This document shows positions 34,900 through 42,469 of a DNA stretch of 64,000 bases, one piece after another; positions within the stretch are counted from its first letter, which is position 1, and each line of letters starts with the position of its first letter. Made by a program: the position numbers and the translations under genes. The notes below the pieces were generated by a model. The model saw nothing but the letters and a program-made list of their open reading frames with translations. It was not told where the DNA came from and ran no database searches. Source of the DNA: DATATB01 sp036268995 (GTDB lineage: Bacteria; Planctomycetota; Planctomycetia; Pirellulales; PNKZ01); the NCBI GenBank assembly GCA_036268995.1, contig DATATB010000011.1:1-64000 (forward strand), in the 5' to 3' direction.

Positions 34900-34972
34900 C
34901 GCGGGCCAGCGCAGTGGTTCTACTTCACCGCCGCTGTGCCGTCGCCCGCACATGCTTCCGTTTGCCATACCA

Positions 34973-35593
34973 TCAGCCCGTGACGCTGAGAGGGATAAAG
35001 CTGAAACCGGTGACCGAGGCGTGCTCAATCGCGTCCTTGAACGCCTGCGTGCAGATCCAGCCGCCATCGTTCGCGCGAAACAGGTCGTACGGCGGGGCAA
35101 CGCTCGCCAGCAAAACCCCGGGGCCGAGAACCGTGACGAACTTCTTGCCCGGGCCGTTCTCGGCGTCGACATACAAGCAGTTCGAGCGGCCCAAGTCCCA
35201 CACGTCATGTTCGCGAAACCCGTAGGCCCAGTGGTACTCCGCGAGCAAGGCTCCTTTGCCGTCCACAATTTCGGTCGGGATCCAGCGGATCGTCGGACAC
35301 AGCCGCAGCCCGCCGATCTTCGCATGTGTTTTGGCGTTTACGATCAGATCCTGCCCACCGCCGATCATCGTCGCTAGGCGGTCCCCTAACGCTCCATCGA
35401 CGTCGAGCACGACGCGGGCGCGTCGCAGCGCTTCGTCGGCGCCAAAATAGGGGATGGCTTCTCCAGTATCGACGTTAACGATGTCTTTTTCCCGCGCGAA
35501 CGCATGTGTTGCGCGCGAGCGGAATGTCTTCACAACCTCCAAGTCAATGTCCGCCTCGTACCAGTTTTCCACCACGGCCTCCAGGTGGCTCAC
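34973..35593 (-). CDS. Imm11/DUF1629-like immunity protein
   Basis: The frame is open to an ATG at 35665, but I choose the GTG at 35593, because it overlaps the toxin stop as GTGA and gives the expected 206 residues. The C-terminal half follows the pattern of the Imm11 (DUF1629, MXAN_0049-type) immunity family: CPTIRWIPTEIVD, a CLYVDAENG segment, and at the end YDLFRANDGGWICTQAFKDA followed by IEHASVTGFSFIPL. In Myxococcus this family protects against a toxin encoded next to it. Here the upstream, coupled gene carries a nuclease-like domain, so the likely role is to neutralise it in the producing cell. No signal peptide is seen, which fits a cytoplasmic nuclease inhibitor. The family call is from memory of its pattern and needs a profile search. 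Confidence 0.65.
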   Translation of the reverse strand: MSHLEAVVENWYEADIDLEVVKTFRSRATHAFAREKDIVNVDTGEAIPYFGADEALRRARVVLDVDGALGDRLATMIGGGQDLIVNAKTHAKIGGLRLCPTIRWIPTEIVDGKGALLAEYHWAYGFREHDVWDLGRSNCLYVDAENGPGKKFVTVLGPGVLLASVAPPYDLFRANDGGWICTQAFKDAIEHASVTGFSFIPLSVTG

Positions 35594-37167
35594 TTGCCTT
35601 CGAACTCTCGTTCCGCGCCTAGTAATAGCTTGAAGAATTCGTTCTGATTCTCCGCGTTCATCCACTTCGCCCAGGGCAGTAGGCCGCGCAGGTCGAGCAG
35701 GTTTGGGTTTCTGCCAGTATCGGCCATCAGCTCCCGGAATTTGCCGTCAGCCATCCTGGTCGCAAACGCCTGAACGAATCTTGCAGCGTCTATTGTGCCC
35801 TTAACATGGGGTAAGTTCAGCGGCACCGGTATCTTCTGTAGGAATTTATTATTCTCGGCAAGGTAGAGCACGTCATTCTCGTTCATGCCGCCAGCGTTCA
35901 GCCCGTTGATGAATGCCGCCAACCGCTGGGGCGCCATGATCTGATTTGGGTCGATGGCCAGTCCAAGTTCGATCATCTTTCGCTCGGCAAGCGCTTGGAT
36001 CTGCGGCTTTCCCAGCAGCGATAGGTGGAGGGTAATGTCCTCAGCGATCACCACGGCGGACAGGGGATTCACAATGTCGAGCCAAGAACCGACCGACTTA
36101 TTAAGGTTCTCCAGGCTGTAGATGTCGTACATTTTGTTCGCGTTGACAACGCCTTCGTACCATTCGTTGAACTCGGCGAGCTTGGCATCGTATTCCTCAC
36201 GCGACAACTTACTGATAGTTCCCATTGGCCCGAGCAGCAACAAGCCGGCCTGTCCCAGCTCGCTCCGCGTGAGGGCAATCGCACCAGTCTCTAGGCCCTC
36301 GCGAAGCGAATCCTGCAGGGCCCTGACGGCGGCCTGCGCCTCGGCGTCTGTGATTGCCCGGCTCAGGTTTTTCTTCATTATGCGCTGCAGCTCACCGTTA
36401 AGGTACTTCAGGTAATCGGCGAGGTGGCCGCCCTCGTGAGTCGTCGACCTAAGGAAGCCGGCCAATACTGTCTCCGCGGGCGTAAGCGTGCCGGCCGCCG
36501 CCTTCGCCTGGAGAGTTTTCCACGCCTGCTCGGCAAGCTCCCTCCCGGCCTTAGTGGGCAGATGTATTAGGTTTTCCGCGGCGCCTTTCGGGGCAATCTT
36601 CGCCAACCATTTCGCAAGCTTGCCATCGCCTTTGTAAAGCGCCTGTTGGACGAGGTGGTGTACCTGGAGGTATCCCTTCGCGACCAGCTCTTCCAGGATT
36701 TTGGCGGACCGCAGAGCGATCAGCTTCGCAAGCAGCGCCTTTTCCGCTCCGGTCAGGAGCGGTTTCACCACCGCCTTTGGCGGGAGGATTTGCGCCAGCA
36801 CCGTCGGTGGAGTTCGACGGGGGGCCTCGCCGGGCGAAGTGGCGCTTTGTCTGTCGCCCATAGCGACGGCGCTCGGTCCTTTGCCCTTGGCGGCGGCCGT
36901 GTCCTGCTTTGCGGATTCGTTTTCTTCGCACAGCCACTGGACCCAAGCATCGTAGGAATTTTTGGCGAGGATCACATGATCGCGCTGAAGCTTCGCCACG
37001 AACCAGTCGAAATCGTCGCGCCAACGGTCGCAAGGCATGCGCTGGAGCACGCGATCAAGCCAGTGCAAGAACTCCCGGCCGATAAACGTCAGCTCGATCT
37101 GCGTTCGCTGGTCGATTTCGCGCAGGGTCTCCTCGATCAATTCCTTGACCAGGTAAGCAGTGCTCAT
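35590..37167 (-). CDS. Putative AHH-family nuclease toxin
   Basis: 525 residues from the ATG at 37167 (a longer frame to 37287 overlaps the upstream gene). Residues 1-80 are a helical domain (MSTAYLVKELIEETLREIDQ onward). A Lys/Ala/Pro-rich linker follows (~85-125). Residues ~160-265 carry the AHH (HNH/EndoVII superfamily) pattern: H170-H171 in YLQVHHLVQQAL, NLIHLP at 199-204, and THEGGHLADYLKYL with H244 and H248. These match the order HH, N-x-V-x-L-P, H-x-x-x-H-x-x-Y seen in that family. A further ~260 residues of unknown function follow, including a hydrophobic stretch (AGLLLLGPMGTI); this is unusual, since toxin domains are normally C-terminal. The next gene encodes an Imm11-like protein and is translationally coupled. 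Probably a polymorphic DNA-degrading effector. Confidence 0.65.
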   Translation of the reverse strand: MSTAYLVKELIEETLREIDQRTQIELTFIGREFLHWLDRVLQRMPCDRWRDDFDWFVAKLQRDHVILAKNSYDAWVQWLCEENESAKQDTAAAKGKGPSAVAMGDRQSATSPGEAPRRTPPTVLAQILPPKAVVKPLLTGAEKALLAKLIALRSAKILEELVAKGYLQVHHLVQQALYKGDGKLAKWLAKIAPKGAAENLIHLPTKAGRELAEQAWKTLQAKAAAGTLTPAETVLAGFLRSTTHEGGHLADYLKYLNGELQRIMKKNLSRAITDAEAQAAVRALQDSLREGLETGAIALTRSELGQAGLLLLGPMGTISKLSREEYDAKLAEFNEWYEGVVNANKMYDIYSLENLNKSVGSWLDIVNPLSAVVIAEDITLHLSLLGKPQIQALAERKMIELGLAIDPNQIMAPQRLAAFINGLNAGGMNENDVLYLAENNKFLQKIPVPLNLPHVKGTIDAARFVQAFATRMADGKFRELMADTGRNPNLLDLRGLLPWAKWMNAENQNEFFKLLLGAEREFEGK

Positions 37168-37220
37168 CGTCGCGGGCCTCGTACGGCGGAAAACGGGACG
37201 TGCCGGCTGGTGCGGAGCGG

Positions 37221-38090
37221 CTAACGGAAGCGGGCCCGCATTTCTGCTCGGAATACGCTGAACGCGCGGTGGATTTGGTTCTTGCACTCTTCGCGGGCGA
37301 TCTCTTCGAGCCTGGGCTCCATCGCCAAGAGCACCCTTTTGGCCATGACATGGCCTCCTCCCAGGGTGACCGTGAATTCGGGCAGCGGCCGCGCGCTACG
37401 ACACGTGATCTTTTCATTCCCGGTCGAGCCGAAGGCGGCGCAACCTGAACGAGGCGGATCGGCAGCGGCGCCGTGCGATTGTCGACAGTACACTGCGTCG
37501 TCGGCCGAGGGATCGGGCGCTGCATCGGGCAGCAAGGGCAGAATGTCGCGGACAGAATTGGGAAAGGATGGAAGGGGGGACAATGGCGAAGGGCTGGATC
37601 TAGCGGAGGGTCCGTCGGTCGCGGGAACGCTGTCACCCGGCGGCGGCAGGAATGGCAGCGTGGAAAGTAGTGTGAAATCGAGTGCGGGAAGGCTCGATAA
37701 TGGGGTGGTGGGATTTTCGTTCGGCTCCGGAATCAAAGGGGCCGCGGACGGCGAGGTGCCGGCGTTGGGAGTTGGCGGGTTCGCTGGCCGGAGATTTTGC
37801 AGCGGCGCGGGGATGTTGGGCGGGCTGCTGGGAAAAGCCGGATCGGGTGACATGATGCCGGTATTGCCAGGGCCGAAGATGGCGGGCGGTTCGGCCGAAA
37901 TAAATACGTCAGCGGCGTGGTTCCTCGCGTCCGATGATCCTGCGGCCAATGGGTTCGGCATTTCAGGCGGCTGGGAAGCGATCAGATCGAGAATGGCGTC
38001 GTGGCCCCGCGGCCGGAGTGGGTTAGGTTCGGAATTTGGGAGCAGGTCTGGATGTACGAGTTTTTCCAACTCAAGATCTTTGCTGGTCAT
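37221..38090 (-). CDS. Proline-rich protein heading the toxin operon
   Basis: The ATG at 38090 follows GAGGA by five bases and gives 289 residues. There is no signal peptide. Residues ~10-185 are very rich in Pro, Ser, Asn and Ala and probably disordered. The last ~55 residues form a charged, predicted helical block (FTVTLGGGHVMAKRVLLAME to RAFSVFRAEMRARFR) containing the only well-ordered sequence. The toxin gene starts 53 bases downstream on the same strand. The C-terminal helix loosely resembles the start of the toxin (both have a hydrophobic-E-E-x-x-R-E stretch), which could mean a shared docking helix. It might be an adaptor, chaperone or secretion partner; I do not recognise the family. 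Confidence 0.55.
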   Translation of the reverse strand: MTSKDLELEKLVHPDLLPNSEPNPLRPRGHDAILDLIASQPPEMPNPLAAGSSDARNHAADVFISAEPPAIFGPGNTGIMSPDPAFPSSPPNIPAPLQNLRPANPPTPNAGTSPSAAPLIPEPNENPTTPLSSLPALDFTLLSTLPFLPPPGDSVPATDGPSARSSPSPLSPLPSFPNSVRDILPLLPDAAPDPSADDAVYCRQSHGAAADPPRSGCAAFGSTGNEKITCRSARPLPEFTVTLGGGHVMAKRVLLAMEPRLEEIAREECKNQIHRAFSVFRAEMRARFR

Positions 38091-38403
38091 CGGCGTCCTC
38101 GGGTGTGAGAATAGACTGAGAACGCAGCGAGGCAGACGCGGCTTGAGTGCGAGCTTGCGCCGAAGCAAAAAAAGAGCCCGGCGCGAGCGGCGGTCGATAT
38201 CGACCTGCTCGCGACGGGCTCTTTTTGATACCTGATCTTAAGTCAGGCCCTGCGGATACCCACTACGTTGAATGTCGTGCCAGGTGGTAGCGCAGCGAAC
38301 GGCCGATTTCAAGGTGCGGATTGGGCCACTTGGTGTGAACGCCCGCTAGCCAGACCCGTTACGGCCAAAGGACTCGGCGGAGAAGCGATCTCTCGGCCGG
38401 TAC
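38091..38403. other. Intergenic region between CobW-type gene and toxin operon
   Basis: This 313-base spacer contains a long symmetric hairpin at 38165-38226. The frame at 38268-38570 on the plus strand is a shadow of the CobW-type gene and has no coding character. No other gene is seen. Confidence 0.5.
38165..38226. terminator. Long bidirectional terminator upstream of the toxin operon
   Basis: An outer stem AAAAAGAGCCCG / CGGGCTCTTTTT encloses GCGAGC / GCTCGC and the self-complementary GGTCGAT-ATCGACC. T runs follow in both directions. It would stop transcription arriving from the CobW-type gene, leaving the toxin operon with its own promoter. Confidence 0.8.
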
Positions 38404-39519
38404 TTACGTGCTTCCTAGCGGCATGCGGTGGGTTGGCACGGGGCGGCCGGGGCGAAAGTGTTGCATCCGTTGCACGTGGGCGCGCACGCCAAACTCCGCG
38501 GCCAGCTCGCGCAGTTCCGCATCCAGCAAACGCGCCAGCTCATCGGGGTCGATCGCCGCTCGAGCGTTGATCGTCAACTCGGCTGCGTTCACGTGCGCCG
38601 CCGAAGCCGCCGACAATTCGACCTGCGAGGCCGAGCTCACCAGGTTGGCGATGGCCCAGGCCCCGTCGGACTCGCCCAAAATCTTGAGGTGAGCCGGCTC
38701 GGCCGCCTGGCCTTTTAAAGCACGCGCCAAGCGTTCGACCAGCCGCATGACGATCGAGTCGAGCGAGAACTCGATCGGTGGGTCGCCCGGCTGCACGCGC
38801 ACGCTGCCGTTGAGCCAGCCCAGCTCGGCCTCGCCTTCGGCATACACGTCGTAATCCACTTCCGGCGTGCTCGTGCGCGCGGGGCGCGGTCGCTCGATCG
38901 CCGCAATCAGCTCTTCGAAACCCGTTCCGTCGCGCGCACTGGCCGAGAGCACTTCTTGATCGGGAAACCGACTTTTGACCAGGCCCGCCAGCGACTGCAC
39001 TTCGGCCGGCGCGAGCTTGTCGATCTTGTTGATGATCAGGATGTCGGCTTCTTCGAGTTGCTTGAGAAAAATGTAGGCCGCCTTGGGCGAAAAGCCGGCG
39101 CCCGCCTCGCCGGACAAAATTTTGCGGCCATGCTCGGGCTTGAGCAGGACAGCCAGCGGCCCGATTTCGTAGGCATCGCCATACAACTGCCGCAGCGGCT
39201 CGATGACCGTCGCCGCCAGATCCGTGCAACTGCCCACCGGCTCGGCAATCAGCACGTCGGGCTGCTGATGTTCGCCCAGTTGCTGGGCGGTGGCGATGAG
39301 ATCGTCGAACTTGCAGCAGAAGCAGGCGCCGGCCACTTCGCCGACTTCGAAGCCCTGGGCCCGCAGGTTTTGCGTATCGACCAGCCCCATAGCCTGATCA
39401 TTGGTCACGAGTCCGACCTTGAGCCCCTGGCGAGCATAGTGCCGTGCGAGCCGGGCCATGGCCGTCGTCTTGCCGGCGCCCAGAAAACCTCCCAGCATTA
39501 AGAACCGCACGCGTTTCAT
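38404..39519 (-). CDS. CobW/COG0523-family GTPase (metallochaperone-like)
   Basis: The ATG at 39519 follows GAGGA and begins MKRVRFLMLGGFLGAGKTT, giving 371 residues with the Walker A motif at ~11-19. The family metal-binding motif appears as C66-x-C68-C69 in GACFCCKFDDL, and the GTP-specificity motif is INKIDKL. The C-terminal half (~230-371) is diverged and lacks an obvious His-rich tail. COG0523 proteins insert or deliver metals (Zn, Co or Fe) to target enzymes; the client is unknown. It is divergent from a Cys-rich small protein gene with a short AT-rich shared spacer. Confidence 0.87.
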   Translation of the reverse strand: MKRVRFLMLGGFLGAGKTTAMARLARHYARQGLKVGLVTNDQAMGLVDTQNLRAQGFEVGEVAGACFCCKFDDLIATAQQLGEHQQPDVLIAEPVGSCTDLAATVIEPLRQLYGDAYEIGPLAVLLKPEHGRKILSGEAGAGFSPKAAYIFLKQLEEADILIINKIDKLAPAEVQSLAGLVKSRFPDQEVLSASARDGTGFEELIAAIERPRPARTSTPEVDYDVYAEGEAELGWLNGSVRVQPGDPPIEFSLDSIVMRLVERLARALKGQAAEPAHLKILGESDGAWAIANLVSSASQVELSAASAAHVNAAELTINARAAIDPDELARLLDAELRELAAEFGVRAHVQRMQHFRPGRPVPTHRMPLGST

Positions 39520-39702
39520 GGTGTTCCTCAAGGTTGAATCCAGCGGGGGTGGGACCGGCTCGACGCGCGTGGCCGGCGGCATGGAGACCAAGTATAAACA
39601 ATATTAATTGGGCATGCGCGGAATGCCCAGCGGTCGGCGTTCGCATGCCGCCGACGGCAAACCATTCGTCCGAGAACTGTTCGACGGCGGGATGCAAACT
39701 CA
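39520..39702. promoter_or_regulatory. Divergent spacer with AT-rich element
   Basis: This 183-base spacer between the CobW-type gene and the Cys-rich protein gene contains AGTATAAACAATATTAATTG (39590-39609) in a GC-rich setting, then a GGGCAT/ATGCCC hairpin. It is a likely site for the divergent promoters and possibly a metal-responsive operator, although I do not recognise a consensus. Confidence 0.35.
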
Positions 39703-40143
39703 ATGAGTGTGAAGAAACGGGGAAAATTCTACTACGGCGACAGCCAAGCGGACATCAACGAGGAGCTGCTGCGATACAGTGGCCTAAATGGCTACCCGGT
39801 TCAGCACTTTGCCGATGCAATGTGCGGTTGCGGCGCCGGCCTATTCCGCCTGTTGCTTGACGACACCGAAGGCGTCGCGGTCCGCAAGTGTGCCGAATGT
39901 GGGACTGAACACCCTATCGGCGACAGCAGCGAGTTCCTGGACGACGCACAGTTGGAAGAGTGCGCTTGCCCGTGCGGCGGTGAGGAATTCGAGATCACTG
40001 CCGGCGTGTCGCTCTACCCAAGCAGCGAGAGCGTGCGCTGGCTCTACATCGGGTGCCGATGCCCAAGTTGCGGGCTGGTCGCCGTCTACGGAGACTGGAA
40101 AAACGAATTTGAGGATTACCGGGAATTGCTCTCGCGAGTGTGA
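39703..40143 (+). CDS. Small Cys-rich, zinc-ribbon-like hypothetical protein
   Basis: 146 residues with ten cysteines in four clusters: C41-x-C43, C63-x-x-C66, C87-x-C89-x-C91 and C118-x-C120-x-x-C123. This suggests two zinc ribbons or knuckles. The N-terminus (SVKKRGKFYYGDSQADINEE) and the C-terminal VYGDWKNEFEDYRELL are acidic and aromatic. No signal or membrane helix is present. It is divergent from a CobW-type metallochaperone gene. I do not recognise the family; similar proteins occur as uncharacterised singletons. Confidence 0.65.
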   Translation: MSVKKRGKFYYGDSQADINEELLRYSGLNGYPVQHFADAMCGCGAGLFRLLLDDTEGVAVRKCAECGTEHPIGDSSEFLDDAQLEECACPCGGEEFEITAGVSLYPSSESVRWLYIGCRCPSCGLVAVYGDWKNEFEDYRELLSRV

Positions 40144-40236
40144 TCGCGCGTCCCAAGCGCCTGCCAGGTACGCTGGCACGCGGCAAGCCAGAGCGGACTT
40201 TTCATTCATCGCTCCGCGTTTATCGTCCGCGCTGTC

Positions 40237-41382
40237 ATGCACGAGCCACTAGATCCCATGCTGGCGATTCGTGGCGGCCGGCCGGCTTGTCCCGAGGGGC
40301 CGCCGCCGTGGCCACCACATGATGAAGCGGTGGCCGCTGCGCTGCGCGCCGCGGCCGAAGATGGCAGTTGGGGACAGTATCATGGCCCGCACGGGCCACG
40401 GCTGGCGGCGGCCTTGGCCGAAAAATTCGCCGTCGAATTTGTCTTGCCGTGCTGCTCGGGGACTTTTGCCGTGCAGTTGGCGCTGCGCGCGCTGGGAGTC
40501 GGCAGTGGCGATGAAGTGGTTTTGGCCGGCTATGATTTTCCGGGCAACTTCCGCGCGATCGAGGCCGTGGGGGCCACGCCGGTCCTCGTCGACATCGCTG
40601 CCGACAGTTGGAATCTCGACGTGCAGCAGTTGGCCAGCGTGACAGGCGACAAAATCAAAGCGGTGCTCGCCAGCCACTTGCACGGCGGGCTGGTTGCCAT
40701 GCCGGCGCTCATGATGCTGGCTCGCGAGCGCAATTGGCTAGTCGTCGAGGATGCCTGCCAGGCGCCCGGAGCACGGATTGGCGAGCGGCCGGCCGGCTCA
40801 TGGGGCGACGCTGGAGTGCTGAGCTTCGGCGGCAGCAAACTGCTCTCAGCCGGCCGGGGAGGCGCGGTGTTGTGCCACCAGGCCGAAGTGTTTCAACGCG
40901 CCAAGATCTTTTGCGAGCAAGGCAACCACGCGTTTCCGCTGAGCGAGTTGCAAGCCCTCGTCGTGAATCCGCAGTTGGAAAGCTTGCCGGCGCGCCACGA
41001 GCGCCGCCTGCAAGCCGTGACTCGGCTGCTCGCTGGGCTCGGCGAGGTGCCCGGCTTGCGGCCGTTGTCGGGATTGCCCGAGGACTGGAGCCCCGCTTAC
41101 TACAAGCTGGGATTCGAATATCGCGGCGAGTCGCTCGGCGATTGTCCACGCGAGGAGTTTGTGCGCAGCGTGCAGGCCGAAGGCATTGCCCTGGATACGG
41201 GTTTTCGCGGTTTTTTGCACCGCGGATCGCGCCGTTGCCGGCGCGGCACGCCACTGCAAATTGCCGCGCGGGCCGCCGAGCGGGCCGTTCTGCTGCACCA
41301 CCCCGCGCTGCTCGCAGAGCCCGACGTCCTCGACCGCATCGCCGCGGGACTCAAGAAGGTCTGCACGGCCTTGGCCTCGTAG
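40237..41382 (+). CDS. DegT/DnrJ/EryC1/StrS-family PLP aminotransferase
   Basis: 381 residues. The PLP lysine is K201 in FGGSKLLSAGRGG, with the pyridine-binding Asp172 in VVEDACQAPGA and the phosphate-binding CCSGTFAVQLALRALGVGSG near 72-90. The family makes amino sugars such as perosamine or AHBA-type precursors and usually sits in sugar-nucleotide clusters. Here it has no sugar-nucleotide neighbours, so its substrate is open. The stop codon lies inside a dispersed hairpin repeat. Confidence 0.9.
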   Translation: MHEPLDPMLAIRGGRPACPEGPPPWPPHDEAVAAALRAAAEDGSWGQYHGPHGPRLAAALAEKFAVEFVLPCCSGTFAVQLALRALGVGSGDEVVLAGYDFPGNFRAIEAVGATPVLVDIAADSWNLDVQQLASVTGDKIKAVLASHLHGGLVAMPALMMLARERNWLVVEDACQAPGARIGERPAGSWGDAGVLSFGGSKLLSAGRGGAVLCHQAEVFQRAKIFCEQGNHAFPLSELQALVVNPQLESLPARHERRLQAVTRLLAGLGEVPGLRPLSGLPEDWSPAYYKLGFEYRGESLGDCPREEFVRSVQAEGIALDTGFRGFLHRGSRRCRRGTPLQIAARAAERAVLLHHPALLAEPDVLDRIAAGLKKVCTALAS

Positions 41383-41444
41383 CGCAAGTCGCGAGACTTT
41401 CGACGCGTTCGCGACGTTTTCGGAACTCTCACGAGTTCCGCTAC
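41379..41444. repeat. Paired hairpin repeat spanning both stop codons
   Basis: Units 41379-41405 (GTAGCGCAAGTC...) and ~41415-41444 (...GAGTTCCGCTAC) form inverted hairpins, the second with 8-bp arms CGGAACTC/GAGTTCCG and loop TCAC. This is the same family as 8020-8094. The outer GTAG/CTAC ends supply the TAG stops of both the DegT-type gene and the convergent csrA. Confidence 0.65.
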
Positions 41445-41686
41445 CGTTTTGCGTCGACGCCGATGTCAGCCGAGACAACCGACGCGCCGGTCGGATCGGA
41501 GAAGCCGTCGTCGAGGTGATGGCCGGCCAAATCGTCGCGCGGCCGCAATTCGCTGCGCACGACCCGCATGCCGCGCGGCGCCTCGATGCCGATGCTGACG
41601 CGTTGACCCGAGATGCGATTGATCACGATCGTGACATTGTCGTCCACGACGATCTTCTCGCCCACTTTCCTGCTGAGTACGAGCAT
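41441..41686 (-). CDS. csrA: Second carbon storage regulator CsrA
   Basis: 81 residues. MLVLSRKVGEKIVVDDNVTI followed by NRISGQRVSIGIEAPRGMRVVRSEL is a complete CsrA domain, with the LSRK and RVVRSEL RNA-binding residues. It is followed by a ~28-residue acidic tail. A GAGGGGGA ribosome-binding stretch lies just upstream and itself contains a GGA, as in autoregulated csrA genes. It differs clearly from the first CsrA at 30071, so the two are paralogs and not a recent duplication. Confidence 0.92.
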   Translation of the reverse strand: MLVLSRKVGEKIVVDDNVTIVINRISGQRVSIGIEAPRGMRVVRSELRPRDDLAGHHLDDGFSDPTGASVVSADIGVDAKR

Positions 41687-42154
41687 GGTCTGATCCCCCT
41701 CTTTCCCTGAGAGCGTGTAACCGTCTGCTCACTGGGTTAGGCAAACTGGGTGCCGGCTTCGTGCAATGTGCGGCTCCGTGGACCTGCCGTGCAAGCTAAC
41801 ACCCTGTATTTTCAATAGTTACGCGATTTTCGCTAAAGTTCGTCAAGCCGCCGGCCGAGCGGCTGGCGAACGGCCGCGGCGTCTTAAATCAGGACGGGAA
41901 ATCTCGAAATGAGACTTCCGGCGGGGCGGGCAGCGGCCCACTGGCGATCGCCCGTGCGGACTGGGCTACGCAAAGATTGGTTGCCGCACCGCTAGCACCG
42001 GGTAAACTGAGCACGCGTGCTCGACGAAGCCAAGCGGTTTCTCCTTCGGACTCTGGCGGCCTGCTGATCTGCCGGCAAGTGGGCGGCGGCGATGCGCAAG
42101 TGAGCAACCATGCAATTGGGGCGGAACATTCACCGCGGCAACCAACTCAACTCG
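41687..42154. other. Intergenic region upstream of csrA and the small exported protein
   Basis: About 470 bases between divergent genes. The AT-richer part near 41795-41850 may hold the csrA promoter. No small gene with coding character is seen. Confidence 0.4.
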
Positions 42155-42469
42155 ATGCGGATCTCCCGCGGGCTGTTGCTGACGGCAGCGATTACGCTCG
42201 TGCCGACGTTCTGGCTCGAACCCATTTCGGCCCAATCGCCCGGCAGAGGAAGCGCAACGAAGCGCGAGGCTCTCGCGTCGGCCAACGAGATGTACGACTT
42301 CAAGCTGCCGCAGTTTCAGCAGTGGCTGCGTGAGAACCGGATGCTACGGCAGCCGAGCGAGGGCGACACGGATTTTGCGCGGCGCGTGTATCTGGCCCAG
42401 CAGCCCAAGCTGCGCGATGACCACAGCCGGCGAATGTGGCAAGCCGCGCGCGTCAGTCGTCCAGCTTGA
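42155..42469 (+). CDS. Small exported hypothetical protein
   Basis: Starting at the ATG at 42155 gives 104 residues with a signal peptide (MRISRGLLLTAAITLVPTFW); an ATG at 42110 would add 15 residues. The mature part is short, basic and helical (KREALASANEMYDFKLPQFQ, RVYLAQQPKLRDDHSRRMWQ). No family is recognised. Its 3' end overlaps the converging gene by 17 bases. Confidence 0.55.
   Translation: MRISRGLLLTAAITLVPTFWLEPISAQSPGRGSATKREALASANEMYDFKLPQFQQWLRENRMLRQPSEGDTDFARRVYLAQQPKLRDDHSRRMWQAARVSRPA

Noticed and set aside
37168..37287. N-terminal extension of the toxin to 37287
   Set aside because: It overlaps the proline-rich gene, lacks a binding site, and is basic and Pro-rich, unlike the helical domain starting at 37167.
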